6,048 nt of DNA from CAZGLK01 sp964526375 (lineage in GTDB: Bacteria > Patescibacteriota > Minisyncoccia > JACQLN01), in NCBI GenBank assembly GCA_964526375.1, contig CAZGLK010000047.1, forward strand, positions 1-6,048. The letters run 5' to 3'. Positions 1 through 6,047 of this stretch are shown in pieces. Every line of letters starts with the position of its first letter. The stretch's first letter is position 1. The translations under genes were made by a program, and so were the position numbers. Below the pieces are notes generated by a model that had not been told where the DNA came from, did not search any database, and worked only from the letters and a program-made list of their open reading frames with translations.

Positions 1-806
1 TGAATGTACCGGCGGTTCAAATGTTGTATTTGGCGGGTGTGGAGGATTCCATAAACACCGCCGAAGATATGGGTCTTTCCACTCTAAAGGACAGATCGCG
101 TTTCGGCCTGTCTTTAGTTTTAGGCGGCGGCGAGATAAAACTTTTAGAACTGGCTTCGGCTTTTGGCGTGTTGGCCACCGAAGGCGTTCGCCATGCGCCG
201 GTTTCAATTTTAAGGATAGAAAACGGCAAAGGAGAAGTCCTGGAAGAATTTAAGGATGAGCCGAGTCAGGTTTTGGATTCCGAAATTTCCCGTTTAGTCA
301 CCAATATCCTTTCCGACAACAATGCCCGCATTCCGATTTTTGGACCCAGAAGCCCCCTCTTTTTTGAGGGTCGGCCGGTGGCGGCCAAAACCGGCACCAC
401 CAATGAATTTAGAGATGGTTGGACTTTGGGTTATACGCCTTCTTTGGTGGCGGGAGTTTGGGTGGGCAACAACGACAACACGCCCATAAAACAGGAGCCG
501 GGCGTTTACGTGGCCGCGCCTATTTGGCGCGACTTTATGACGCAGGCTTTTGAAAAATTAAATTTGGTGCCGGAAAGTTTTACGCCGCCGCAAGTAAAAG
601 AAGTAGCCAAACCAATTTTGAACGGCCAACATATTATTAACGGCGAGATACACTCTACCCTTTACTATATTAACCGCAACGATCCCACCGGTTCGCCTCC
701 GGCCAATCCCTATGCCGACCCTATGTTCAATAATTGGGAATCGGCGGTGCGGGCCTGGTTCGGACCGATAGTCAGCGCGGCTACTTCCACACCTTCAGGG
801 CAGTAA
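1..806 (+). CDS. Class A penicillin-binding protein (PBP1A-type), C-terminal transpeptidase part, 5' truncated
   Basis: This is the 3' end of a bifunctional peptidoglycan synthase gene. Such proteins polymerise glycan strands with an N-terminal glycosyltransferase and cross-link peptide stems with a C-terminal penicillin-binding transpeptidase, on the outer face of the cytoplasmic membrane. The window begins inside the gene; the first complete codon is at 3 and 267 residues remain. The first residues, NVPAVQ, match what follows in the SxN active-site motif of this family, so the Asn at 3-5 is probably its last residue. The third motif, KTGTT, is at 387-401, followed by DGWTLGYTPSLVAGVWVGN, the usual family signature. 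The stretch SLVLGGGEIKLLELASAFGV is also characteristic. The catalytic serine (SxxK) and the glycosyltransferase lie off the left edge. The tail after the transpeptidase is about 90 residues with no further recognisable domain. No terminator is visible after the TAA stop. The family is clear; the exact subtype and symbol are not. Confidence 0.93.
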   Translation, partial: NVPAVQMLYLAGVEDSINTAEDMGLSTLKDRSRFGLSLVLGGGEIKLLELASAFGVLATEGVRHAPVSILRIENGKGEVLEEFKDEPSQVLDSEISRLVTNILSDNNARIPIFGPRSPLFFEGRPVAAKTGTTNEFRDGWTLGYTPSLVAGVWVGNNDNTPIKQEPGVYVAAPIWRDFMTQAFEKLNLVPESFTPPQVKEVAKPILNGQHIINGEIHSTLYYINRNDPTGSPPANPYADPMFNNWESAVRAWFGPIVSAATSTPSGQ

Positions 807-820
807 GTTTAGTTTGTCTT

Positions 821-850
821 GTATTGTATTGTATTGTATTGTATTGTATT
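821..850. repeat. Perfect pentanucleotide tandem repeat, (GTATT)x6
   Basis: Six uninterrupted copies of GTATT fill 30 bases between the PBP gene and the secreted peptidoglycan-binding protein gene, ending 47 bp before the latter's start codon. The preceding five bases, GTCTT, are a one-mismatch seventh copy. A GATAAT hexamer, close to a sigma-70 -10 box, lies just downstream at 858-863. The repeat supplies TTGTAT hexamers every 5 bp, one of them (834-839) 18 bp upstream of that -10-like box. Short tandem repeats of this kind are prone to slipped-strand copy-number change. Confidence 0.9.
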
Positions 851-863
851 CTTAATGGATAAT
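834..863 (+). promoter_or_regulatory. Possible promoter overlapping the GTATT repeat
   Basis: TTGTAT (834-839, 3 of 6 matches to TTGACA) and GATAAT (858-863, 5 of 6 matches to TATAAT) are separated by 18 bp and point toward the gene starting at 898. The -35 match is weak and would sit inside the tandem repeat. A second -10-like hexamer, TATATT at 892-897, directly abuts the start codon but has no good -35 box. This is a weak prediction resting on hexamer matches only. Confidence 0.25.
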
Positions 864-897
864 AGGGGTCGCAAATAAAATTAAAATTGTCTATATT

Positions 898-2163
898 ATG
901 AACAAACAAATAAAATTATTAGTATTAGCGGTTCTGTCTACCGCTACGGTTTTTAGCGTTAGCTTCTTGGTTGCCGAGCCTGTTTTGGCTCAAACTAACG
1001 AGCAAGTAATTCAACAATTGCAGGCGCAGATTGAACAATTAAAAGCACAGATTACAGTTCTCCAACAGCAACTAGGCGGCGTCACTCCAAGCAAGTCGGA
1101 AACCGCACCGTCATCCCGTCCAACTCCTACTTCTATTTCAACAGAAAAATCAGAGTGTCCCGTGTTCTCGCAAACTTTATATCGCGGTGTAAGCGATGCA
1201 AATACAAAAGGAGAGGTGACTAAATTGCAAAAAATGTTAGCCGAGGATTCGACCGTGTATCCGGAAGGATTGGTAACGGGTCATTACGGTTTGCTTACCG
1301 AAAAGGCCGTCCAACGTTGGCAGGCCAAGCAGGGTATAGTCTCTTCCGGGAGCGCGGCGACAGGATACGGTGTTGTAGGCCCACAGACGCGCTCAAAAAT
1401 GTCCATTGCGTGCCCTACTCCCGCGCCAATACCGCCAAAACCAATACCAGCGCCGACGGATAATATTACAGTGCTCTCGCCGAACGGCGGTGAGCAGTGG
1501 GCGATTGACAGTAATCAAACCATCCAATGGACTTCGAAGCCGATTGCGGTGGGATCGGCGCTGGCGCAAATAGCGTATGTTGATATTAATCTTTCAAGTT
1601 GGAGTATTCCGTGCAAGAGTGAAGAAATTAACAAAGTTTGCCCATTAGCGTTTCCTCCTAGTTTCTCCACAACTCTTGCCAGGAAAGCGCCTAACAGCGG
1701 TTCTTTCTCGTGGACAGTTGGCAAAGATATCCCGGTAGGTCAGTACGTTATAAGCATTTCCAATTCGGGAAATACCAGCCAGTACGATCAAGGTGATGCC
1801 GCGTTCACGGTGACCTCGCCGGTTTCTCAGCCGGTTACCGAAACGCCTAAAATTACTTCTCTTTCTCCGTCTTTAGGCGCGGTGGGCGCGCAAGTTACTC
1901 TTACCGGTGCTAGCTTTACCTCAACAGGTAATAAAATTAAATTTGGCAACCTTGGTAGCGAAGATAATCCCAACTACAGTCTCAATTCTTCTGATGGTAA
2001 AACTATTATTTTCACAGTTCCTTCTGGTAATTATCTTGCCTGTTGGAACGCCAACCCCGCGTGTCTGGCCCCAGCATATTTAACTCAGCCCGGTGTATAT
2101 GGTATTTCTGTGATTAACACTAACGGCGCCAGCAACGAAGTTTCGTTCACGGTGGTTCCTTAA
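898..2163 (+). CDS. Secreted peptidoglycan-binding protein with coiled coil, Ser-Thr-rich (KNH-like) and IPT/TIG domains
   Basis: This encodes a 421-residue exported protein likely to bind the cell wall and display beta-sandwich domains; it has no recognisable catalytic motif. Residues 1-31 form a signal peptide (KQIK, hydrophobic core, cleavage likely at VLA|QT). Residues 34-61 are a Gln/Leu-rich coiled coil. After a Ser/Thr/Pro linker, residues 86-172 resemble the PG_binding_1 fold (GEVTKLQKML, a YG..TEKAVQRWQ segment, GVVGPQTRSKM) and are bracketed by two cysteines. A proline-rich linker precedes a domain at about 190-307 beginning ITVLSPNGGEQW, typical of the Ser-Thr-rich/Kre9-KNH-like family. 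The last ~107 residues are an IPT/TIG domain (ITSLSPSLGAVGAQVTLTG). No transmembrane anchor or sorting signal is visible at the C-terminus. The ATG at 898 is chosen because it directly precedes the signal peptide; no Shine-Dalgarno sequence is visible. The domain set is common in Patescibacteria. The physiological role is unknown. Confidence 0.88.
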   Translation: MNKQIKLLVLAVLSTATVFSVSFLVAEPVLAQTNEQVIQQLQAQIEQLKAQITVLQQQLGGVTPSKSETAPSSRPTPTSISTEKSECPVFSQTLYRGVSDANTKGEVTKLQKMLAEDSTVYPEGLVTGHYGLLTEKAVQRWQAKQGIVSSGSAATGYGVVGPQTRSKMSIACPTPAPIPPKPIPAPTDNITVLSPNGGEQWAIDSNQTIQWTSKPIAVGSALAQIAYVDINLSSWSIPCKSEEINKVCPLAFPPSFSTTLARKAPNSGSFSWTVGKDIPVGQYVISISNSGNTSQYDQGDAAFTVTSPVSQPVTETPKITSLSPSLGAVGAQVTLTGASFTSTGNKIKFGNLGSEDNPNYSLNSSDGKTIIFTVPSGNYLACWNANPACLAPAYLTQPGVYGISVINTNGASNEVSFTVVP

Positions 2164-2174
2164 CTACCGCCTCA

Positions 2175-2708
2175 TCACCAAGTTGCCGCCCCGGGAGTGT
2201 AAAAGGCCCAAGCCCAACAGCTATTCCCGTCTACAATTCCTCCATTCGGGCCCCCGTCTCTAGCGGGATCTTTTATGGAACGCATAGCCGGATTTTCACA
2301 ATTTTCGGGAACATGAGCGATAATCTTATAATTGGTCGCGTTGCCCGCGTAAAGATAAACTGAGCCGCAATTTGTTGGACGAGGATCCAAAGGCAGGGCC
2401 GAAACATAGCCGGGAGACAAGCCCGGAACATAGTTGTTGGTTATTGTGCCCCAACAGTTTCCTTGGCCGCCGAACCAAGCTGAAGCGACTGGATAAGAAT
2501 TATTGTTATCAAAAAATAATTCCAAAGCTAACTGTACTTGTTTAATATCCGCCGCTCTCCGAGCGTCTCGAGCTTTTGCTCTTGAACTATTCAGACTGAC
2601 CAAGACAATACTTGATAGAATTCCAATGACGGCGATAACCACTAGAAGCTCAATAACCGTAAAACCACGGTGTTTTGGCGCGATTATTTTATATTGGGGC
2701 TCGGACAT
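2175..2708 (-). CDS. Type IV pilin / pseudopilin-like protein with N-terminal methylation motif
   Basis: This encodes a 177-residue prepilin-like protein. The leader is 15 residues and ends HRG; the class III motif G|FTVIELLVVIAVIGILSS follows, so prepilin peptidase should cut after Gly15 and methylate Phe16, with the conserved Glu at +5 (Glu20). The hydrophobic helix continues into an amphipathic segment (SRAKARDARRAADIKQVQLALELF) and NNNSYP, typical of GspG/PilA-like pilins. The globular part has four cysteines (85, 114, 137, 164), which could make two disulfides. Family members assemble into type IV pili or pseudopili used for adhesion, motility or DNA uptake. No other pilus genes (pilB, pilC, pilD, pilM) are in the window, so it is either a lone pilin using machinery encoded elsewhere or a minor pilin. 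It converges on the peptidoglycan-binding protein gene with an 11-bp gap between stops. No Shine-Dalgarno sequence precedes the ATG. The family is certain; major versus minor pilin cannot be told. Confidence 0.92.
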   Translation of the reverse strand: MSEPQYKIIAPKHRGFTVIELLVVIAVIGILSSIVLVSLNSSRAKARDARRAADIKQVQLALELFFDNNNSYPVASAWFGGQGNCWGTITNNYVPGLSPGYVSALPLDPRPTNCGSVYLYAGNATNYKIIAHVPENCENPAMRSIKDPARDGGPNGGIVDGNSCWAWAFYTPGAATW

Positions 2709-2741
2709 AATTATTGATGATATAACGGATTTTGTGATTTA

Positions 2742-2770
2742 ATTTTACTAATTTTTCCTTAAAATTCCAA
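2742..2770 (-). promoter_or_regulatory. Candidate sigma-70 promoter for the pilin gene
   Basis: Read on the minus strand, TTGGAA (2765-2770, 4 of 6 matches to TTGACA) is followed after exactly 17 bp by TAAAAT (2742-2747, 5 of 6 matches to TATAAT). Transcription would start near 2735, giving a 5' leader of about 27 nt before the pilin ATG at 2708. The region is AT-rich, which inflates chance matches, so spacing and position are the main support. Confidence 0.4.
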
Positions 2771-2807
2771 TATCAAAGCAACCGGCAAAGTTCTACTACA
2801 GGGCTTT

Positions 2808-2836
2808 ACCCCACTCTTGGTCGCCAAGGGTGGGGT
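2808..2836. other. Strong hairpin in the divergent intergenic region
   Basis: ACCCCACTCTTGG and CCAAGGGTGGGGT pair over 13 bp (one T-G wobble) around a TCG loop. The sequence after it on the plus strand (TTTACAAAACTTTTC) has only broken T runs, and the other side on the minus strand has none, so it is a poor intrinsic terminator in either direction. It lies about 90 bp upstream of the start of the 915-codon gene and outside the predicted pilin promoter. It could be an insulator against read-through, part of a 5' leader, or a protein-binding site; the sequence does not decide. Confidence 0.6.
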
Positions 2837-2879
2837 TTACAAAACTTTTCTATAGTGGTAACTTTTGGTGAGTAGTTCC

Positions 2880-2908
2880 TTGTCAATTAGTAGAAAAAAT
2901 GTCATAAA
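2880..2908 (+). promoter_or_regulatory. Weak candidate promoter for the large modular protein gene
   Basis: TTGTCA (2880-2885, 5 of 6 matches to TTGACA) and CATAAA (2903-2908, 4 of 6 matches to TATAAT) are separated by 17 bp. A start site about 7 bp further on would fall at the edge of the ribosome binding site and leave a very short leader, which argues against it. The true promoter may be further upstream, near or before the hairpin at 2808-2836. Confidence 0.22.
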
Positions 2909-2915
2909 CCCTTCC

Positions 2916-2923
2916 AAGGAGGT
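2916..2923 (+). promoter_or_regulatory. Consensus Shine-Dalgarno site that fixes the start of the large gene
   Basis: AAGGAGGT is a full match to the anti-Shine-Dalgarno complement, and its GGAGG core ends 5 bp before the ATG at 2928. This decides the start: the reading frame is open further upstream, back to a TTG at 2865, but that start would put 21 polar residues before the signal peptide and place the ribosome binding site inside the coding region. The other two genes with a visible start in the window have no such site. Confidence 0.9.
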
Positions 2924-2927
2924 TCCT

Positions 2928-5675
2928 ATGGACCGCGTTTTAGGCCGATTTTTGGCCGTGCTCGTATTGGTTTGGGCGGTAAATCTGCCGGCCCAGACAG
3001 TGGTGGAGTTAGGTGGCGTCTCCAACGACGGCGGCGCCTTCGTCAACTTCGGCATCGCCGACAGCTCCAACAACGAAAAAGTGGCGATGCCGCTTACTTT
3101 GTCGGGGCCAGCCGCTATCAGCAAGGTAGTGGTGCAGCTGACGAAAGTCGGCAACCCCGCCGACAACGTCGTCATCGAGGTAAGACAGGGCTCCCCTGAT
3201 GGAGCCCTGCTAGCCAGCGCTTCCATCAGCGGATCAAGTATCAGCGCCTCGGGTTCGCGCCACGAACTTGCTGTACCAGCTTTTGTGGTGCCGTCAGGTT
3301 CAATCTCGGTGGTGTATTCCCGATCTGGCGCCTCTAACCCCAGCAATTTCTTCAAGGCGGTCAGAGGCGTCAGCGGATCAAACTATGGAGAAGTCAGTTC
3401 CGGCGGCTATATGTACCTTAAGACCGGCTTTGGTTGGGCTGGCTCTGATCTAGCCAATGCCGCGATCGTTTCCTTATGGGGCACGACTGTTTCCATGGGC
3501 CAGGCCGCGGTGTTGCCCGGCGCCAGTGTTAGTTTCGGCGATATAACTGTCGGGCAAACAGTCCAACAGCAGTTCCGAATCAAAAACACCGGCACGGCGG
3601 CGCTGACCGTTACGGGAGTGTCGTCCAACAACACCGCCTTTACGCTCTCTCCGGCAATTCCGCCCAATGTGGGTGTGAATGTCGGCGACAGCGCCGCGGT
3701 CACAGTCACTTTTGCACCCGCCTCGGTGGGCGTCGTTTCCGGCAATGTCACCATTACGCATAACGGGGTCAACAGCCCCGCCGTGGTGGGGGTCTCCGGC
3801 AACGGCGTTACCTCCGGCGGTAGCTCGGGTGGTTCTACACCACCACCACCACCAGTTTCCGTCCCGGTACCAGGCATCACACTTTTACCGACGTCGCTGG
3901 TTATGGATAGCGTCAATGTGGGCGGTCCCGGATCTCATAAGACTTTCGAGATTCGGAACGATAGTTCGCTCACACTTAACATTTCCAGCGTGACTGTGAG
4001 CGGAACCAATTCAGGCGAGTTTCTGGTCAATCTGGGCGCCTCGGCCGTTGAAGTCGGCGGCAAAAGAATTGCCGTGGTGTCTTTTTTCCCGGCGACGGCC
4101 GGCGCCAAGTCGGCGGTCGTCAATATCTTTCATAACGCGCCCGGAGGGGTTTCCACTGTGCCTATATCGGGTGTGGCTGGTCCGTTCGTGCCGGGAACGT
4201 CGGGTTCGGCAATTTCCGTTGCGCCCCAATCCATCAATTTTGATACGGTGGGTGTGGGTTCGTCTCGGACGTTGAACCTTACAGTTTCCAATCCCGGTTC
4301 GGCGGTGCTAGTGGTTTCCGGTATCGTTTTGGCCGGCGCCGACCCATCGCACTTTTCTTTGTCCCGGACCAACCTTGCGGTAGAACCCGGTCAAGAACGT
4401 TTCATCAACGTTACTTTCACACCAGCTTCGGTCGGTCCCAAGACAGCGACACTGGTGTTGGCCAACAACACGGCTAACCCGGCCATCACGGTTTCACTTG
4501 TCGGAACGACGCCGGTTTTCTTTGCCACACCAAGGGTAAGTATCTCGGCGGATAGGCGGGAAGGTCCGGCGCCGCTCGTGGTTCATTTTTCCAACGTCAA
4601 TTCCGGTGGGCAAGCCAATTACTGGGAATGGCAGCCCGGGGATCGCAGCGGAATCGGCTTAACCACCATCATCAAACATGGGGGTGAGGGTGGCGATACA
4701 CTGACATATGTTTACAGCCAGCCGGGTGTCTATCGTCCCAAGCTCGCTTTGTTCGGGCCGGGCGGCGGCGATGCCCAGTACATGGCCGATTCCATCCTGG
4801 TTCTGGCGCCCCAGCCGCCCCGCGCGGTTCTGCGGCTGGATTCCGATTCGCTCCGGTTTGGCTCCATCAGCGTCGGCGGCGGGATCGTTTCCAGTTTCCG
4901 CGTCTTTAACACAGGCGCGGCGGAACTCCATGGTCGGGTAACGTTGGATGGTGATAATTCATTCAACGTTACCTCGGGTGATTCGATCCACATTCCCGTC
5001 GGTTCGGAAGGACGGGCTATCTCCATCCGATTTGTGCCCTTGTCCGCGGGCGCGAAAAATGGTCGGTTGATCGTCAGTTACAATAGTGATTCATCGGAGG
5101 AAATCATTCTTTCCGGAGAAGGCGCATCCGCGGCTGTTGATTTAACCACGGTTGCGCCCGGGCCGCGATTGGTGGCTTCGGTAACGCAGGCCGATCTCGG
5201 CGATATCTTTGTGGATCGGGATACAAGTTACGTGATGATCCCGGTGCGAAACAGCGGCGACGCTGTTTTGACAGGCCGATGGTTTTTGGACGATGATGGT
5301 GGTAGTTTCTCGGTAACGCCGGATTCAACCTCGCTCTCACCGGGCCTGTCCGATACCGTGACGGTGGATTTTACTCCCCAAATCGAAGGAGAAAAAACGG
5401 CGCGGCTGTATTTCTTTCACAACGCCGCTGTCCAGCCACTGGTGATAAGCTTGTCCGGTACAGGCAAAATGTTTGTTGTTTCGGCGGGGCTGGTCGATTT
5501 TGACGGCAGCGGGATGGTTGATTTCGGCGATTTCTTTATGTTCGCCGAGCACTTCGGCCAGTCCCTGTCTTCGGCAGAGATCAGAATCTTCGATCTTAAC
5601 GGAGACGGCCGGGTGGACAACGACGATTTCTTCATCTTCGGCGACTTTTTTGGAAGAAGGGTAGAGCAAGAGTAA
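2928..5675 (+). CDS. Large secreted modular protein: choice-of-anchor/ASH repeats, PKD-like domain, dockerin-type C-terminus
   Basis: This encodes a 915-residue exported protein, probably a cell-surface or extracellular structural or adhesive protein; no catalytic domain is recognisable. Residues 1-22 are a signal peptide (LPA|QT). Residues ~24-185 form a beta-rich domain resembling choice-of-anchor-R regions. Five ASH/choice-of-anchor-D-like repeats follow at about 192-294, 317-418, 428-530, 633-735 and 745-847, each with an F/L-G/D-x-V-x-VG strand, an N-x-G or N-D-S turn, a TF-P-x-x-x-G-type segment and a closing S-G-x-G or similar. A Gly/Ser and pentaproline linker joins repeats 1 and 2. 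Residues ~531-632 look PKD-like (PAPLVVHFSN, YWEWQPGD, YVYSQPGVY). The C-terminus has two dockerin-type calcium loops, DFDGSGMVDFGD (857-868) and DLNGDGRVDNDD (889-900), each followed by a DFF-x-F-x-x-x-FG helix. The start is set by a perfect Shine-Dalgarno site, and a strong terminator follows. GC is higher than in the neighbours, especially in the first half, suggesting horizontal transfer. Domain assignments are by eye; function is unknown. Confidence 0.85.
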   Translation: MDRVLGRFLAVLVLVWAVNLPAQTVVELGGVSNDGGAFVNFGIADSSNNEKVAMPLTLSGPAAISKVVVQLTKVGNPADNVVIEVRQGSPDGALLASASISGSSISASGSRHELAVPAFVVPSGSISVVYSRSGASNPSNFFKAVRGVSGSNYGEVSSGGYMYLKTGFGWAGSDLANAAIVSLWGTTVSMGQAAVLPGASVSFGDITVGQTVQQQFRIKNTGTAALTVTGVSSNNTAFTLSPAIPPNVGVNVGDSAAVTVTFAPASVGVVSGNVTITHNGVNSPAVVGVSGNGVTSGGSSGGSTPPPPPVSVPVPGITLLPTSLVMDSVNVGGPGSHKTFEIRNDSSLTLNISSVTVSGTNSGEFLVNLGASAVEVGGKRIAVVSFFPATAGAKSAVVNIFHNAPGGVSTVPISGVAGPFVPGTSGSAISVAPQSINFDTVGVGSSRTLNLTVSNPGSAVLVVSGIVLAGADPSHFSLSRTNLAVEPGQERFINVTFTPASVGPKTATLVLANNTANPAITVSLVGTTPVFFATPRVSISADRREGPAPLVVHFSNVNSGGQANYWEWQPGDRSGIGLTTIIKHGGEGGDTLTYVYSQPGVYRPKLALFGPGGGDAQYMADSILVLAPQPPRAVLRLDSDSLRFGSISVGGGIVSSFRVFNTGAAELHGRVTLDGDNSFNVTSGDSIHIPVGSEGRAISIRFVPLSAGAKNGRLIVSYNSDSSEEIILSGEGASAAVDLTTVAPGPRLVASVTQADLGDIFVDRDTSYVMIPVRNSGDAVLTGRWFLDDDGGSFSVTPDSTSLSPGLSDTVTVDFTPQIEGEKTARLYFFHNAAVQPLVISLSGTGKMFVVSAGLVDFDGSGMVDFGDFFMFAEHFGQSLSSAEIRIFDLNGDGRVDNDDFFIFGDFFGRRVEQE
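3840..3854 (+). repeat. In-frame (CCA)x5 trinucleotide run encoding pentaproline
   Basis: Five identical CCA codons encode Pro-Pro-Pro-Pro-Pro in the Gly/Ser/Pro linker between the first and second ASH-like repeats of the large secreted protein. A run this long normally stalls ribosomes unless elongation factor P acts. Copy-number changes would stay in frame and only alter linker length. Confidence 0.85.
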
Positions 5676-5691
5676 GTAAGTTCTTCAACAA

Positions 5692-5729
5692 GGCCCCGAG
5701 CGGTAAACCGCTCGGGGCCATTTTATTTT
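5692..5729 (+). terminator. Intrinsic terminator of the large modular protein gene
   Basis: GGCCCCGAGCGG and CCGCTCGGGGCC form a perfect 12-bp GC-rich stem with a TAAA loop, followed on the plus strand by ATTTTATTTT. It begins 16 bp after the TAA stop at 5673-5675. On the minus strand no T run follows the stem, so it should act on plus-strand transcripts only. Confidence 0.93.
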
Positions 5730-5785
5730 CGCCACAATACTCCGCCGCGTCAGACGCGGCGGAGTATTAAAATAGGAGCGAAAAT
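5725..5785. repeat. Nested inverted repeat: 16-bp perfect arms around one base, with outer 8-bp arms
   Basis: AATACTCCGCCGCGTC (5736-5751) and its exact complement (5753-5768) flank a single A. Further out, ATTTTCGC (5725-5732) and GCGAAAAT (5778-5785) form a second pair, overlapping the T tract of the preceding terminator. Neither strand has a clean T run directly after the inner stem, so this is not a standard intrinsic terminator, though it could end or stabilise the ruvB transcript. Its size and near-perfect symmetry also fit a dispersed palindromic element. No open reading frame is within it. Confidence 0.8.
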
Positions 5786-5807
5786 ATCCCGAGCGTAGTC
5801 GAGGGAT
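5786..5807. repeat. Imperfect palindrome, ATCCC...GGGAT, possible dispersed repeat
   Basis: ATCCC (5786-5790) and GGGAT (5803-5807) are complementary and enclose GAGCGTAGTCGA, with adjacent G-A mismatches that could form sheared tandem pairs. The core CTCGACTACGCTCGG (minus strand) resembles a motif I recall as recurring between genes in several bacterial groups; that recollection cannot be tested here. It lies between the larger inverted repeat and the end of ruvB. Confidence 0.4.
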
Positions 5808-5816
5808 TACCTTTAA

Positions 5817-6047
5817 TTAAATAAGATTTTTGGTTTGCGGGGGAGTTTTAATGCCAAGATGGTTGTAAGCCGATAGGGTGGCTTCGCGGCCTCGGGGCGT
5901 GCGGTTAATAAATCCTAATTGCAGCAAATAGGGTTCGTAAACTTCTAAAATAGTGTTTTCCTCTTCGCCGCTGGAAGCGGCCAAGGCCTGCAGGCCCACC
6001 GGCCCGCCGCTGAATTTTTTTATAATCGTTTCCAATATCTTTCTGTC
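5817..6047 (-). CDS. ruvB: RuvB Holliday junction branch-migration ATPase, C-terminal winged-helix domain, 5' truncated
   Basis: RuvB is the hexameric AAA+ motor that, with RuvA, drives branch migration of Holliday junctions in recombination repair. Only the last 76 residues are in the window, starting DRKILETIIKKFSGGPVGL and ending at the TAA at 5817-5819; the ATPase domains are off the right edge. The visible part is the DNA-binding winged helix (domain III): GGPVGLQALAASSGEE, the segment EPYLLQLGFINRTPRGR and AYNHLGI are all hallmark RuvB sequences, and the RTPRGR wing is the DNA-contacting region. An internal TTG at 6033-6035 is not a start; the frame stays open to the edge and the upstream DRKI residues match the family. 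The tail beyond AYNHLGI is about 11 residues, normal for RuvB. It converges on the large modular gene, separated by 141 bp of terminator and inverted repeats. Confidence 0.95.
   Translation of the reverse strand, partial: DRKILETIIKKFSGGPVGLQALAASSGEEENTILEVYEPYLLQLGFINRTPRGREATLSAYNHLGIKTPPQTKNLI

Noticed and set aside
821..850. GTATT array as a CRISPR or iteron-like origin
   Set aside because: Units are only 5 bp with no spacers, and no replication or cas gene is nearby; a simple sequence repeat explains it.
2865..2927. Upstream TTG start extending the large secreted protein by 21 residues
   Set aside because: It would bury a perfect ribosome binding site inside the coding region and place polar residues ahead of the signal peptide; the ATG at 2928 is much better.
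2709..2927. Insertion boundaries or target-site duplications around the large gene
   Set aside because: Comparing 2740-2810 with 5770-5816 by eye showed only trivial AT-rich matches such as TTTAATT; no transposase or integrase is present.
2837..3355. Minus-strand open frame covering the start of the large gene
   Set aside because: It overlaps the signal peptide and ribosome binding site region of a well-supported gene and has no recognisable protein features.
3407..3916. Long minus-strand open frame opposite the large secreted protein gene
   Set aside because: It is a shadow of a GC-rich gene: low-complexity Thr/Pro-rich translation, no domain and no ribosome binding site.
5736..5768. Palindrome as a second intrinsic terminator
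   Set aside because: Neither strand has a clean T run directly after the stem, and the preceding hairpin already has a full terminator layout.
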